64,000 nucleotides of DNA from Xylaria sp. FL1777 (Eukaryota > Ascomycota > Sordariomycetes > Xylariales > Xylariaceae), in contig MU400599.1 in assembly GCA_022578965.1 (NCBI GenBank), forward strand, positions 1 through 64,000, written 5' to 3'. Made by a program: the position numbers and the translations under genes. The notes beneath the pieces are model-generated. The model made no database searches. It saw only the letters and a program-made list of their open reading frames with translations, and was not told where the DNA came from. Shown here piece after piece: positions 1 to 12,785 of the stretch (position 1 is its first letter; the number at the start of each line of letters is the position of its first letter).

Positions 1-704
1 ACGGCTGCTTATGTAATACGCCCTCCTATAATTGGCTAATTTAACCCCTAGTGTCTGCCTATTGACGCCACTACATATTACAGCCTATGAGCCTTTAGTA
101 CAGGCTTTTCATACACCGGCCTGGCGCCCTAAGGAACTCAGCGCACTTGCCGGTACGGAGTACAGGTGCGCTTAGTGCATGTGCTGCGTACCTGGTAGTT
201 GCAGTGTCAGAGGAAGCCTTGTAGGGCTCAAGTGCGACATGCATCAGTGTTCCCAAAGCCCTATCTATCTAAGTACACCAGAACAGACATGCCATTTTTC
301 CTTCTCACATTCACTTTCATCCAATGCCAGCACGAGGACCATTCTTCCAAGAGACAACAGTTATCAGACGTGCGTGTACATCAATTATACAATGTAAGAA
401 TTGTGTAGAAGGTTGCTGTCTCGCTGCCATGGTTACCAAGGTTTAGTCTACCTAGATTTACCCAATTGCCTAGGTCGTTGGCTCGTTAATCGTATGCTAT
501 AGCTTATACTAAGAGACCGGTTTTCCATCATATAACGCCTGAATGTCTATACAGCTTGCCTGGAAATAACCCACCGCCGCCGCCTCTTCGCGCCCTGTGG
601 CGTGCCTCGCACCTTGTCCCAGATTTAGGCTGAGGCTTACCAACGCGAGACACTACCGAGACAACAAATAATAACGAGCGATATTAGCCCTCTTTCACCA
701 GCTC
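1..704. other. intergenic, 3' flank of arginase
   Basis: No reading frame here has recognisable protein character. The stretch probably holds the 3' untranslated region and terminator of the minus-strand arginase gene. I see no RNA gene or repeat. Confidence 0.5.
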
Positions 705-1826
705 TTACAGCAACGACTCCCCAAGAGCACATCGCACGAGGGAGCACCCGGCCCTAATCGTCTCATGTGCCTCTGCCTCGCGATCTGCCGCGAGACTCGG
801 GTTCACCTCGACCAAGTCCACGGCCACCAAGTTTCCGGTCAAGTGGACGCTCTCGCAGATGAAATCGCCCTCCCGCAGGGTCAGTCCTCCTCTTACCGGA
901 GTCCCCGTGCTGGGGGCCCACATCGGGTCGAGTGCATCCACGTCGAACGAGAGATGGATTGGCGTGTCGTTACCAATATGAGCCAGTGCCATCTCGACTA
1001 CCCGTCCAATTCCGTACCTACACAGCCTCCATGTTAGTATTTGCCGTTGGTCCCATATGTACAAGCGGAGAGGGAGACTTTGGGCGGAGGGACAACATAC
1101 CGATCGATGTCAAACATGCTAAACGCCCTAATACCGTTCTGTCGTAGGATTTTCTTCTCACCGGGATCCACATCTCGTAGGCCAATGTAGACTAGCTTGT
1201 TGACGTTCAGCCTATGTTCAGGCTTCAGCCAGCCGAAGTACTCGGGCTTCTCCTCCTTGGCGAGACCTGTGACGAAGGCCACGGGCATGCCGTGTATGTT
1301 GCCGGAATCACTCGTCTCGGGCGTGTTGATGTCAGCGTGTGCATCAACCCAGATGACGGCGATTTCGCGGTCCAATCGCTCCCGAATCGCCTTAGCTGTG
1401 CCGGCAATGGTGCCGATAGCGATAGAGTGGTCGCCACCTAACGTTAACACCATCCTCCCCTCCCTGGCATGTGAATAGACCTGCTCGCTGAGTCGCTGGG
1501 TCACAGCGCTCACGGTGCCGGGGTTCTTCATGTTACGGTACGGCGGGTCCTCCTTAGGCACGAGGTCGTTGTAGGCATTGACCTTGTCGTCGCCGTGTAG
1601 GCTGTAGTTGAGCTCATTTTGCAATTGGGAGAGTAGACCGGACTCAATGAGGGCCGAGGGAGCGGCATCAACCCCGGCTTTACCCTACAGCATAGGGCAC
1701 GAGTCAGTACGGCTGCCGCAGCTACGAACGCTTATCGCGGGTAAATTTTCGTACCTGGCCACCACTGAAGCCTACGGCTACAACTCCAATGTCCTCCGGG
1801 TGAGAGAGGAACTTGGATTTTACCAT
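705..1826 (-). CDS. arginase (L-arginine amidinohydrolase)
   Basis: Hydrolyses L-arginine to L-ornithine and urea, the first step of arginine catabolism, using a binuclear Mn centre. Three exons on the minus strand: 1826-1755, 1684-1101 and 1017-705, giving 322 aa, the usual length for fungal arginases. Introns 1 and 2 have GTACGA and GTATGT donors; intron 2 has a perfect TACTAAC branch site. Metal-ligand motifs are all present: GGDHS (about 107-111), DAHAD (about 138-142) and SFDVDALDP, with Asp 243 and 245. The N-terminus reads MVKSKFLSHPEDIGVVAVGF and then GKAGVDAAP, as expected for the family. The start at 1826 is the only in-frame ATG giving this N-terminus. The family is cytosolic in fungi and often induced by arginine; no control site is evident here. 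Confidence 0.95.
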
Positions 1827-4800
1827 GGAGGTGTTCATTCTTAATAATGTTTCGGGTGTATATAATTTGATGAGAATAACAATGCAGCCTTAACGGTGTT
1901 GTTAGGTTGCTGTGAAGGACAAGGCAGAAAGGACTGGGCGTGACGAGACAAATCGATGGTCACGAATAAGGAGTGAAAGAAGCAACGTTTGGGCGCGCAG
2001 TTTGCAATTTTTTTACACAAAAGTCGTGGGGAATTCGTTTCCTAAATACGTAGCTGGGAAGAGCGCTATTTAAGTACAAAGACTGACTGACCACCTGCAG
2101 CAACTGACTGACGTCTTGAAGCCTTTGAGGGAAGGTACACCGGCCGGCGTCTTGCACTACGGCCGTCGACCTTTCTAACCCACATGGGCCGTACACGTAC
2201 ATGATTGGCAGCTTGGCTTAGTATAATCTGATAATGCAGATCCCGGGGCCACCCTTGCAGCTGCAGCTCGCCTACACTGCGGTACTTCAACTGTTGCTGC
2301 TGTTCTAGAAACATTCCATTCGCTATCCCGCAACCAGGTAGTGCAGTGTGTTTTATTTAGCATTTAACCTCAGCCGAGGAAAGTCTCATTCCTCTCTCTC
2401 AGCCATGATATGGATCAGGAAGCTCGGGACAAAGATAGGAAGACCCCCCCTTCTTATCTCCATCGGATATACAACAGCAAATAAATAAATAAAGTCATCT
2501 GCCCTGCTCCATAGTTTGTCTCTCCGCCCAAAGCTACCGATAGGTAAGCTAGCTCGGCTTAGGGCGGCATGAGCATCAAGGGCAGGGCGGCCTCCCGGTT
2601 AAGCATCGAGACTTGCCAAAACCAGGCAAGCCGAGGGCTATTATTCGCTTGCTAGTTACACCGTCAAATGATGTGCAGATGTAGGGTATGTGTACCCTTT
2701 TTCCTATTTGTCCCGCAATTACCCCACTCCTCAATAGGAATATACCTACATAGATTCGGCTCCAAATGCCGATGGCAGTGCTACCTAAGGAACAGCCGTT
2801 ATAGTATAGACTATTCTAGGTATTGCAGATCAACCTATGCCTTTTATGAAATGGGCAAAAATATAAATAACCATCTGTCACTTCTCATTTCCGTACTACT
2901 TTGCTTTCTTTGCTTATCTTGTATCGAAGACTTACCAACAGCACCCATCATGTGCGTGCGAATGCTGATCCCCCCTCCCCCTACAACTCGGGCGTTGCAT
3001 ACATGTATACATACATAAGAGGTGTGGGGGCGTGCAAAGAACAAAGCGCAACTGCGTCAAAAATGAGGCCGCGTAGACCCGAGGCTTTCCCTCTAAGTGA
3101 CATATCTCCTAACAGCGCTTTCCCCCTAAGTGATAAACCTCCTAACCACGCTTACAACGCTTTCCCCCTAAGTGACATACCTCCGCCTAAGCAAATTCCC
3201 AACACATAATCGTTACGACATCGCATCGAGCCATTTCCATCAATCAGGTCTATCGATCATGCCTAGACAATACTGACCGCATCTTATGACCGATCATCTG
3301 ATCGGCCTCTCACCGCTCTGCTCCGTATTTTGTGTGTCGAGTCCGTGGCATATGCAAGTCACCGCACTTCCTTACTCAAGATGCCGCTGCGATATAGCAG
3401 TCCCTCGTGTTTCGTTTAGAAGAAGCGCTCCAGCACCGATCTTAGTTCTGGGCCGTTCGGATGACGAGTCCAGCGGCGCTGCTCTGAGTTTACCTAATAA
3501 AAAGACCAGTGTCCCGTCCGTGAGGCACAACGCAACTAGGACGATGCGACTTGCCCCTTCTGATATCGACCCTCTAGAGCCTTAATTTGAGAATCATTAC
3601 TACTACGTCATATTCAGCTGGCTTAATCATCAATTGCAAATCGTCATTATCCATAATACACAGCTCCGTATTCATTTTCGCATATCTACAAGCACTTCTG
3701 TCAGCAGATAATACTTCCAAAATCTCACAAGATGACGTTGGTGTCTTTAGGTCTGAAACTCAGCTCAGGCCAGCTAAACATGCAACATCAAAATGACCAG
3801 AGTGCGAAGTGTGAAGAGTGTTCATACATGGTGATTCCATGCTGCTAACTAGAGATGCTGGAATCTAAGACTTTTGGACCAAGGTAAATTTGTAAAGGGG
3901 GGTTATTATCGATGATATTAACACGAGACATCCAGTGTCCGCTCACCAGAGTACCCTCGAGGCCCGTGTTGTAGATGCGGAGATAGCAGATTGGCTAGAG
4001 TAACTTGTGGAGAAAGCCTCGAGGCTCCCGTAATCCTGGAACGTGGGGGGCACCGCATATTCAGACTCCAATAATGTGACACGAAGGACAACCTCTTACC
4101 AGACAATATGCACAAACGCAGAAATATGAGTAACCGAAAGTGCTCGTAGAGATTTCGCCATCACTAGACAACTCCCGGATGTTTCACGTTCAAGGCAAGA
4201 GCAAAGCGTTATTCACGGTAGATAGGAGGTTATTCGCAAAAGCCTACTCGAAGTGCGAAGGAGTACAGGATATAATCACTTCACAAAAAGCAACAATCCA
4301 ACAGTCAAGATCGCACTATTTCGGAGATATATCAGCAACACAGCGTTAGCGGCTCGCAGCTAGAAGATGAAGGACCTATGCTTCTTCTGAGAAAAATATG
4401 GGTTCATCTGTAATCCCACCGTCTGGGATCTTTAGGTGGTTGGATACCTCCTATGATACTTGCTCATAAGTCATACAATGTCGCAAACCTGTCTGCCACA
4501 CGGTTCCCCAGCGCCTCTTCACATGTCCACGCTCGGAAAATCCGTCGTACCAATATCGTATCCAAAATTCAGCTTCTAGCGGCCGCGCAGCTTGAATGTG
4601 AGCAGCGAGTTGAGATCCTAATCAGCCGTGGTTGCCGTAATGTCGGCATCCCTGTCGGTTATCAGCATCGGAAATGAAGAGTTTTCATTCCAATCTCGGT
4701 GGCAAAGGCAACCGTGATCTCGCTCGAACCGACATGTCCTGAATCGTTCTGGGGCAAGGTGAGGAACGAGCTCAGTCATTCGTCCATTGTGGCAGCCTTG

Positions 4801-6004
4801 ACATTACTATCTCCGACGTTATGGTAGCCGACTAGCCGAAATTCGCCCTTTTGGCCGCGATGCGGTCCGGGCTACTGGGGAGGGGTGGTCGGCGCGAAGC
4901 CGAGAACGAATGCGCTCGCTGCTCGCCGGGCCGTATCCGTCCCCGAAGGTCTCGTCTTAAATCTAGGGCCCAAAGAGTTCTACCTCTTGCACCACGCGCG
5001 ACGCAGCGCCTTGCATCCTGCGAAGAGCTTTTAATTCTCAGACAGATATCAAACTTCATCCATCACGCTGAAGGCTATCGCTGTGCCTAGGCTTGTGCGG
5101 TACTACATGAAGGCAGCGAGAAGAGCATTCGCGCCGGCGTCCGGCAGGGTATCTAGCGTAGTGTGATAATCCTTTAGCGCCACGCTAGAAGTTAGTATGG
5201 ACCTGTCCACTTACTCAGTACCTAGGTAGGTTTGTGTACAAAGATATGTCGATTATCACTGGTTGTTTAACAACTATTTACACGAAGTTTTATGTAAACT
5301 CTATCATACGCAATTCTATGTATACTACCTAAAGAACCTAGCAAAACAGCCCTGTGTATTCTTTTATACAAATCGAGGTAAATGAGTACAAGTTAATTGT
5401 TTTAGGTTAAGCGTGACGCTAAAGTATTACTTATCATCTTACACACCTATAGTGTAGAGGCCTGGGAACCTAACGAAATTTGATCCACAACTCCAATATA
5501 GCTAATTAACGAAGACCTTAAGCCTCAATAAATAGTACTTTGGGGTGTCTAAGAAGCGTCTAAAAAGCGTCCAGCAGGGGAGCATACTGTCAATACATTC
5601 AACACGCGCGATTAATTAACAGGGTCTTCTGACATACTTACTTACACTAATGAGCTAATGTTTGGGAGTGGATCAGGGCTAGAATACCCCCGACTCCTTA
5701 GTGTTGCTTACCTGTTCCTGTAGATACGCTCCTGCAGGTATCCTAACAGCAATTATGGACCTTTCCCTCGCCTCATTTTCTTCCTATTTTGGCCTTCCCC
5801 GCATTGGTGCTGTATGAGCCCCTTGTCGGTCAGTGGTCGACGGCCTATATGAAGGAGTTACGGATCTCTTTGGTGACTATTATTCTCTATAAATCGCTCT
5901 TTTGTTTCTAACGCTCTTGAAATTATCGATCTATAAGACGACTTATAACAGCAATAGGGAGCGAGACTAAGCGCGGCAAACGTGCTCATGTGCCCATAAT
6001 CATA
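1827..6004. other. 4.2 kb intergenic region without a supported gene
   Basis: Only short frames without domain character occur. A three-copy 26 bp repeat lies at 3084-3184. A more GC-rich patch at about 4,840-5,030 contrasts with AT-rich flanks. The right end (about 5,750-6,004) is the likely promoter and 5' leader of the ABC transporter. An upstream ATG at 5988 opens a three-codon frame (ATG TGC CCA TAA) just before the main start and could act as a minimal upstream ORF. Confidence 0.45.
3084..3184. repeat. three imperfect copies of a 26 bp unit
   Basis: Copies begin at 3084, 3117 and 3159 (spacing 33 and 42 bp) and share GCTTTCCC, CTAAGTGA and CTCC blocks. The second and third copies are closest. 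There is no recognisable coding function; a short plus-strand frame through it gives a repeated AFPLSD peptide, but its wider context looks non-coding. Confidence 0.8.
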
Positions 6005-9000
6005 ATGTCCTTTTCTCAAGGATTAGGCAACCTCTTTGAGCAGGATCATGCAACATTCGACTTTAACCTTCAATTCGAGCAACTGTTCTTCTCTATCGTG
6101 CCATCTGCTTTGTTCATTGTATCATCGTTATGGCGGGCTCTCTACCAGGCACGGAGGCCAGCCATCGTGCACGCCCCAACCGTTCAATGGATCAAACTAG
6201 TATGTTCCTTTTAGTGATAGTATTGTTCTCCCATCTCCGTTTTCTAACTCATCTATTCCAGGGTGCCATTGCCACGTATGTCGCGCTTGAGCTTTCGCTC
6301 CTCGTCTTGGCTATAGTCGGTCCTTTACACGTGACCAGCTTGTTTGTAGCTGCCTCGGCGCTGAAGCTCGTGTCGGCCTTGTTCATGATGGTGCTTAGTG
6401 TCATGGACCATAGCAGAAGTCCAAGGCCATCTGTCTTGCTGAACAGCTATTTACTCCTGACTCTCCTCCTTGACGGGACACAAGCTAGGACACTATTCTT
6501 GTCGTCGAGTGCTAGACCGGAGATTACTTATAGTAGCATCTTCAGTGCCGCCATAGCCCTAAAAATTGTCGTTTTCCTTCTGGAAGCCCGACAGAAATCA
6601 AGATGGATCAGCTGGGATTTGAAAGAACACAGTCCAGAGGAGACGAGCGGCATATTTTCTCTTGGCGTTTATTTCTGGCTTAATAGACTCTTCATGGCTG
6701 GCTACAGCAAAGTTCTGAAGGTGAAAGATCTCTATCCGCTTGACAGCACGCTTGATGCCAAGTTGCTGCACGATAAATTCTCCAGTAATATGGACTATGG
6801 CAAACTCAAGGGCGACGACTTTGGCCTCGTGAAAGTGCTAATACGAACACTGAACATAAATCTGCTACTCCCTATACCACCCCGCCTAGCACTGCTTGGC
6901 TTCACCTTGGCTCAGCCCTTTTTTACCCAAAGCTTGCTGGGGTATTTGTCTGAGCCTGAAAAGGACCCCAACGCTGGGTATGGCTTCATTGGCGCAAGTA
7001 TATTGATTTACACCGGGATCGGAATATCCTCGGCTTTCTGCTGGTACGGTGAATATGTTACTCCTTGACTATGAGAGGGACTGTTAACGGATTACTCTAG
7101 GTATTTTCACCGTCGCATGCTCACAATGGCACGATCGATACTCATCACTGAGACCTACATCAAAGCCACCCAAGCTGGCCTCGGGACGGGTGACGATAAC
7201 GCCGCAGTGACTTTAATGAGCACAGATATAGAACAGATCAACTTGGGATTCCTGTCTCTGCACGAAATCTGGGCCAGCCTGATTCAGGCAGCTCTGGCCA
7301 GTTGGTTGTTGTACGATCAACTCGGCGCAGCGTTCGCAGCACCTCTTGCAACTGTGACAGTTTGTTTCGTAGGCTTGGGTATTCTTCTGAAATTCACTGG
7401 AGCCTCTCAGAGATCCTGGATGGCGGCTAATCAGAAGCGTGTTGGCCTGACAGCAACAGTCATCGCTAGCATGAAGAATCTGAAGATATCCGGTCTCTCC
7501 AACACTGCTGGCGACTATGTGCAGACATTACGCATAGAGGAGCTAGCGGCAGGCGCTCGATTCCGCAAGATCAGCATTATTGCGGCTCTGTTCGGCTATA
7601 TACCGCTTTTAATCAGCCCGCCGTTGACATTCGCATTTGCTCAGCGAACGCTGGATGTCTCAAGGATCTTCACGAGTCTTTCGTACCTTTTGCTGCTGAC
7701 CAACCCTCTCACTGAACTCTTTAGGAACGTTCCGCGGCTCGTGTCTGGATTGACGTGTTTGAGCAGAATCCAAGCCTTCTTGGAGCGCGAGACTCGCAAT
7801 GACTTTCGCGATGTTGTGGCTGACCTTAGGCGTAATCCTGAGAAGCCCATAGCAAATATGGAACATTCAGCCGAAGCAGCTGGAAATGCGTCGCCTCCCG
7901 TGGTAATCAGGAACGCAAAGTTTGGCTGGGAAGCGAACAAATTCGTTTTACGCGACGTCAACGCGCAGATAGCTGAATCATCACTCACTGTTATTATCGG
8001 ACCTGTCGGCTCGGGAAAATCTACTATGTGCAAAGCTTTGCTCGGCGAGGTTCCCTTTAGCGAAGGAAGTGTGGCTTTGAGTACCAGATTTCCGCATATT
8101 GGGTTCTGTGAGCAGGCCCCTTTCCTTTTGAACGGAACTATTAGGGATAATATCGTAAGATATTCTCCCTTTGATGAGCAGCGATACGCTGAGGTTATAA
8201 AAGTGACGGCTCTCGGCTTTGACTTAATGACACTTCCTCAAAACGACATGACGAACATCGGATCGGATGGAATCACACTATCCGGAGGACAGAAGCAACG
8301 GGTATCTCTTGCGAGGGCCCTATACCTGCAGTCAGATTTGCTAGTTCTGGACGATATTTTTAGTGGTCTGGATGCGGATACAGAGGAACAAGTCTTTCGT
8401 CAGGTTTTCGGTGCCGACGGGCTGCTCAGGCGACGACGTACCACGGTTGTATTGTGCACACATAGTATAAGGCATTTGCCGGTGGCAGATTACATTATCG
8501 CACTTGGAGACGGAACCGTTATGGAGCAAGGTACTTTCGACGAACTGATGGCTCGTGATGGATATACCCGCCGCCTAGGCGTGAAAGGTGGTTCCGAGAG
8601 CGATACTCCAGAAGCATCGCCATCCGAAAAGCACGACGAGGAAACGGAGACAAAGGAACTTCACAATGTGCCAACTAATGCAGAATTAATGGATCTAAAC
8701 ACAGCAAAATCACGGCAAATTGGTGACATAACGGTATACAAGCATTACTTCAAGAGCATGGGGGTTCTCCTTGCAACAAGCAGCTTGTTTTTTGCTGCTC
8801 TTTGGGGGTTCTTCAGGAATTTCCCTACAATTTGTAAGTCAAAGATCCAGCAGGGCGAGGGCGAGAGAACCTAGCTGCCCCGAAAATCGATCAGCCTAGA
8901 CTGAGAAGATGTTATTCAAATTTCTCCCACAGCTAACACCACTCGTTTCAGGGCTCACGTACTGGACGGACGATGTATATTCGGAGCATCCAGTTCATTC

Positions 9001-10927
9001 TTACGCCTACTATGCTGGTATCTATACTCTTCTTCAAGTATCTTCCTTAATCTCGCTCCTGTTGCTTGGCATCTCTATTTTCGTCGTATCCGTAAGACGG
9101 ACAGGCGCAAATGTCCACCGGGATGCCTTACGAACACTGGTCCGAGCACCTCTGTCTTTCTTTACCACGACAGACACAGGTGTTGTTACGAATCTATTCT
9201 CGCAAGATCTGAGTCTTATAGATACTGAGTTGCCAAACGCGCTGTTGACTACTCTGTTCAATGTAAATTTCTCTTTGCCGAATATCGTGCCGTGATATTA
9301 TTTCAACGTACATGTCCAGGAATCCGCATAGATACATCTGGCTAACTGGGAACTATCAGGTTTTTCAAGCAATCGGACAAGCAGCTGTTATGCTCACATC
9401 ATCTCCCTTTTTGGCCATAAGTTATCCATTCATCGGCCTCCTGCTCTATGTCGTTCAGAGATTCTATTTGCGGACATCGAGACAGCTAAGACTGCTGGAT
9501 CTAGAGTTGAAGAGCCCCCTCTAGTAATTTCGACCTTCCCTATTCTGCTGTTGAGTATTATACTGATCTATATTGCATAGCACACATTTCATCGACACCG
9601 TCAAGGGCACAGTAACCTTAAGAGCTTTCGGTAAGTAGATTGATAACCGTGCCTCACAAGACCTGATTTTTGTATATGTTATCAACGCGGTGCTAATATT
9701 TATGTAGGATTTGTCTCTGATGACATTCAGAAAAACATTCGCTTGATCAACACTAGCCAACGACCGGCATACCTACTCGTAATGATTCAACAGTGGCTCA
9801 ACCTTGTTCTTGACCTCGTTGTCGCTGTCATTGCAGCGGTTCTGACTACGCTTGCGGTGAGGCTTCACTCAAACTCTGGTTTGACGGGTGCTTCTCTCGT
9901 CACCCTCATGAGCTTTGGAGATAGTCTCTCAGGTATTGTGATATTCTTTACCAGATTGGAGACATCCATCGGAGCGATCGCAAGATTGAAGAACTTCAAT
10001 GAAACTGTCAAGCCGGAAGACAAGGACGAGGAGGATCTCGTACCCCCTGAAGATTGGCCCCAAAAGGGGGTGATAGAGATAAAGGATATCTCTGCATCTT
10101 ACAAGTAAGAACAAGCAAAACACAAATGAGGTCCACATTGGGTCAAGAATGCTAACTATGCCATTAGAGTGAGCGCAGAAGCTAATGACACGCGTAATCT
10201 CGCTCTTCGCAACATCAATCTCACGATTAGTGCTGGCGAAAAGATCGCCATTTGCGGACGGACCGGAAGTGGAAAATCAAGCCTCGTCGCCCTATTACTG
10301 AAGCTCCTTGACCCGGTCCCAGATACCGACGGCAGCGTGCTAATCGATAACGCACCGCTCCATCGCATTGACCGGCGCACGATACGCCAGCGCATCATCG
10401 CCGTGCCCCAGGAGGCCGTCTTCCTGCCCGACGGGTCCACGTTCCGCGCCAACCTCGACCCGACCGAGATCTCGACGTCAGCGGAATGCGAGACTGTCCT
10501 GGAAAAGGTAGGTCTCCTGCAATTCGTCCGGGACCGAGGCGGACTAGACTCCTCCATGAGCCCCGCGACCCTCAGCGCCGGGCAGAAACAGCTCATGTCC
10601 CTGGGGCGCACACTGCTAAGGCGACGCGGCCGGGCGCGGAATATCCTCGGGCTCGGAGGCAGCGGGGCGGAAGGCGGCATCCTGCTGCTGGACGAGGTGA
10701 GCTCGAGCGTCGACCACGAGACGGAGCGCGTCATGCAGGAGACCATCCGCGCCGAGTTCAAGGGCTACACCGTCGTCGCCGTCAGCCACCGGCTCGACAT
10801 GATTATGGACTATGACCGGGTCGTCGTAATGGACAAGGGCGAGGTCGTCGAGGTCGGGAACCCCGCTGCGTTGGCCGCACTCGAAGGCGCTAGGTTCCGC
10901 GAGCTGATCGAGGCCGCGGGTAAGTAA
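6005..10927 (+). CDS. ABC transporter, ABCC (MRP/YCF1-like) full-length exporter
   Basis: Membrane ATP-driven exporter of the ABCC type; substrates cannot be read from sequence. Eight exons: 6005-6199, 6262-7043, 7101-8833, 8952-9262, 9360-9523, 9581-9630, 9708-10104, 10168-10927, totalling 1,463 aa. Order: N-terminal TMD0-like helices (exons 1-2), TMD1, NBD1 (Walker A GPVGSGKST about 626, signature LSGGQKQR about 719, Walker B LLVLDDI about 738), TMD2, NBD2 (Walker A GRTGSGKSS about 1240, signature LSAGQKQL about 1346, Walker B ILLLDEV about 1382). NBD1 has Asp where NBD2 has the catalytic Glu, as usual in ABCC proteins. About 20 residues rich in Arg and Gly separate the NBD2 signature from Walker B. 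The 3' part from about 10,310 is clearly more GC-rich than the rest. Donor 7044 was chosen because only it keeps frame. The ATG at 6005 is preferred; no other in-frame ATG is nearby. Confidence 0.93.
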
Positions 10928-11438
10928 TGCTGTTGGTGATGGTGTTGGTGTTGTGTGGTGAGGACAGGACCTGGTAGGATTGGCGAGGCTCTTGTTGGGC
11001 TTGCTATGTATATTAGACATAATATATGGTCTTAGTATAGTTAGTTATTGTTGGTATAGAACTAGACATACTGTAACTTGTTTAGATACGTACACTTTTA
11101 CTTCGTCAGCACATACTCTGCATAGTTACTACAAATATGGTCATTCTATCATCACAAGGACTAGATTATACAGTACAACCTGAACTTCACTTTGCACTCC
11201 TGGAAAGGGGTTTTCGAGACGTATCTTCATTATACTCCTGAGGTGACATAGACCATTGTAAATATTGAGTTTGCATAGGTAGTATATACATCTATATTTG
11301 ACTTACCTTCTCTCCTGTATCTATAGGCCGCAATGACCTCTATCTAACACCATTTACATATTATACAGCCGAACATCATCTTTCAGTCTTTCTCAATCGG
11401 ACATAAAAAGAAGATACTTTCAACATGAGGGCTTAACT
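10928..11438. other. convergent intergenic region
   Basis: This AT-rich 3' flank is shared by the ABC transporter (+) and the HMG-box gene (-). It should contain both terminators. Nothing else is visible. Confidence 0.5.
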
Positions 11439-12398
11439 CTACGCAACCGTAATGCAGTCTTCTTCAGCATCATCAACATCATCAGCCTCCTCATCCACGT
11501 CCAACGAAGAGGTCCTAGCTCTCTGGAGATATTTATACTTAGGGAACAGCTCGGCGTGAACCTTCTTCTCTATGTACGAGTACTCGTAGAAGAGGTTCTT
11601 GACATCCCGCGTCTCCGACCGCCAAGAGGAGCCCATGAGCTGTGAGATATGCATCATCCTATCAGTCTTTAGGAAGGTACCCGCCGCCTGGGCGTAGAAC
11701 ATGCGGTAGAGCATGAAGGCGTTTAACGGCCGGCTTATCTTCCCCCTCGTCATCCTCTCGAGCGCGCCACGACGCACGAACGCGTCCAGGTCGATCTCGC
11801 GGAACTTGGGCATGTGGATCGCTAGCTCGCTCAATGGCGTCTTCAAGCACTCGCCTTGAAGCTGGAGGGGCTCAACTATGAAACTTGTGCTTCTCGCAAT
11901 GCGAGAAGGTCGCGGGGCGCGAGTGCTTCTGCGTGGCTGCATGGTATACTTACGCTGTACTGGCGTCGACGGTTCAGATGTCGGGGGAGATGTCAGTGGA
12001 GAGTCCAGTGGAGAGTCCGGTGGAGATGCAGAGGGAGATGCAGATGGTGCCGATTCGAAATCCGTTTGAGTGGATTTATCCTTGTAATAATATCGGGAAC
12101 AAGGGAACTTCGGGGGTCCGAAGCTGTAGTTCATGGGTACCTCAGGACCGAGGAACACCCCGGGGTTAAACTCGGGTTGGAAATCGGGCTCCATTGCCAT
12201 TAAGGGCTCCTCTGGGTATGGGCACTCCCAAGCTGGGTAGACTGAGCGGTATGCATTGTCGTTTGCTTCGGAGGGGGAGTACCAGTCCACGTCGCTGCCG
12301 TTGTACAGATAGTCTGAATAGGAAAATTCAGCCTGCTCTGATTTTGGCACAATGGCGTTATCCTCCGGGCCGAGGAGCTGCGGGTCGATAAATTCCAT
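11439..12398 (-). CDS. HMG-box protein of the fungal MATA_HMG class, intronless
   Basis: Predicted DNA-binding protein of 319 aa in a single exon. The start at 12398 lies in ACAAAATGG, a strong fungal context. Residues 1-115 are acidic and aromatic-rich. Residues 117-147 form a Ser/Pro-rich tract of repeated SP/DSP/TSP steps, encoded by a degenerate GGAGA-type DNA repeat at about 11,975-12,050. A basic Arg-rich patch covers about 149-172. The HMG box spans about 219-292: it opens with KISRPLNAFMLYR, continues through QLMGSSW, and ends FPKYKYLQRAR, matching the N-terminal strand, helix II tryptophan and C-terminal Tyr-rich tail of mating-type-like HMG boxes. An acidic tail closes the protein. 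Unlike MAT HMG genes it lacks the intron at the conserved serine position. It could be a regulator of mating or development, but no target can be inferred. Confidence 0.8.
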   Translation of the reverse strand: MEFIDPQLLGPEDNAIVPKSEQAEFSYSDYLYNGSDVDWYSPSEANDNAYRSVYPAWECPYPEEPLMAMEPDFQPEFNPGVFLGPEVPMNYSFGPPKFPCSRYYYKDKSTQTDFESAPSASPSASPPDSPLDSPLTSPPTSEPSTPVQRKYTMQPRRSTRAPRPSRIARSTSFIVEPLQLQGECLKTPLSELAIHMPKFREIDLDAFVRRGALERMTRGKISRPLNAFMLYRMFYAQAAGTFLKTDRMMHISQLMGSSWRSETRDVKNLFYEYSYIEKKVHAELFPKYKYLQRARTSSLDVDEEADDVDDAEEDCITVA

Positions 12399-12785
12399 TT
12401 TGTCAGGGCGTGCTTATTTATCGAAATACGAACTTTTAGAATTTGTATGGCGGTTGTAGTCGTTCACCGCCTCAAGTTGAATCAATTTACTGGTGCTTGG
12501 TTTCTAGAACTGTTGAGACGAGGCGGTATTTGCGACATTTATACCTTACGTGTCGACGCTTGAAAGGAATTGTTTACTGGATTTTGAATGAAAGTCGACT
12601 TGCAATCGAACAACGAATTGTTAGGCTTTGTGATGATCGTTGGGCGACGGCTTTGACATATACAACAGACACTTTGTTCCATATCTCAATGCTTTGGCTT
12701 TAACTTTCTTCATTTTGACGACCTGAGAGTCCGGTTAAAGGAGTTCCTTCGACACGACAAAGACTTTGACATTTTGTTTTTGGAT
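12399..12785. other. intergenic, HMG-box promoter side
   Basis: This short region holds the promoter of the HMG-box gene and the 3' flank of the rhodanese gene; both genes lie on the minus strand. No further feature is seen. Confidence 0.5.

Noticed and set aside
7044..7100. Donors at 7049 or 7057 for the second ABC transporter intron.
   Set aside because: Neither gives the phase-2 junction needed by the exon starting at 7101; the donor at 7044 does.
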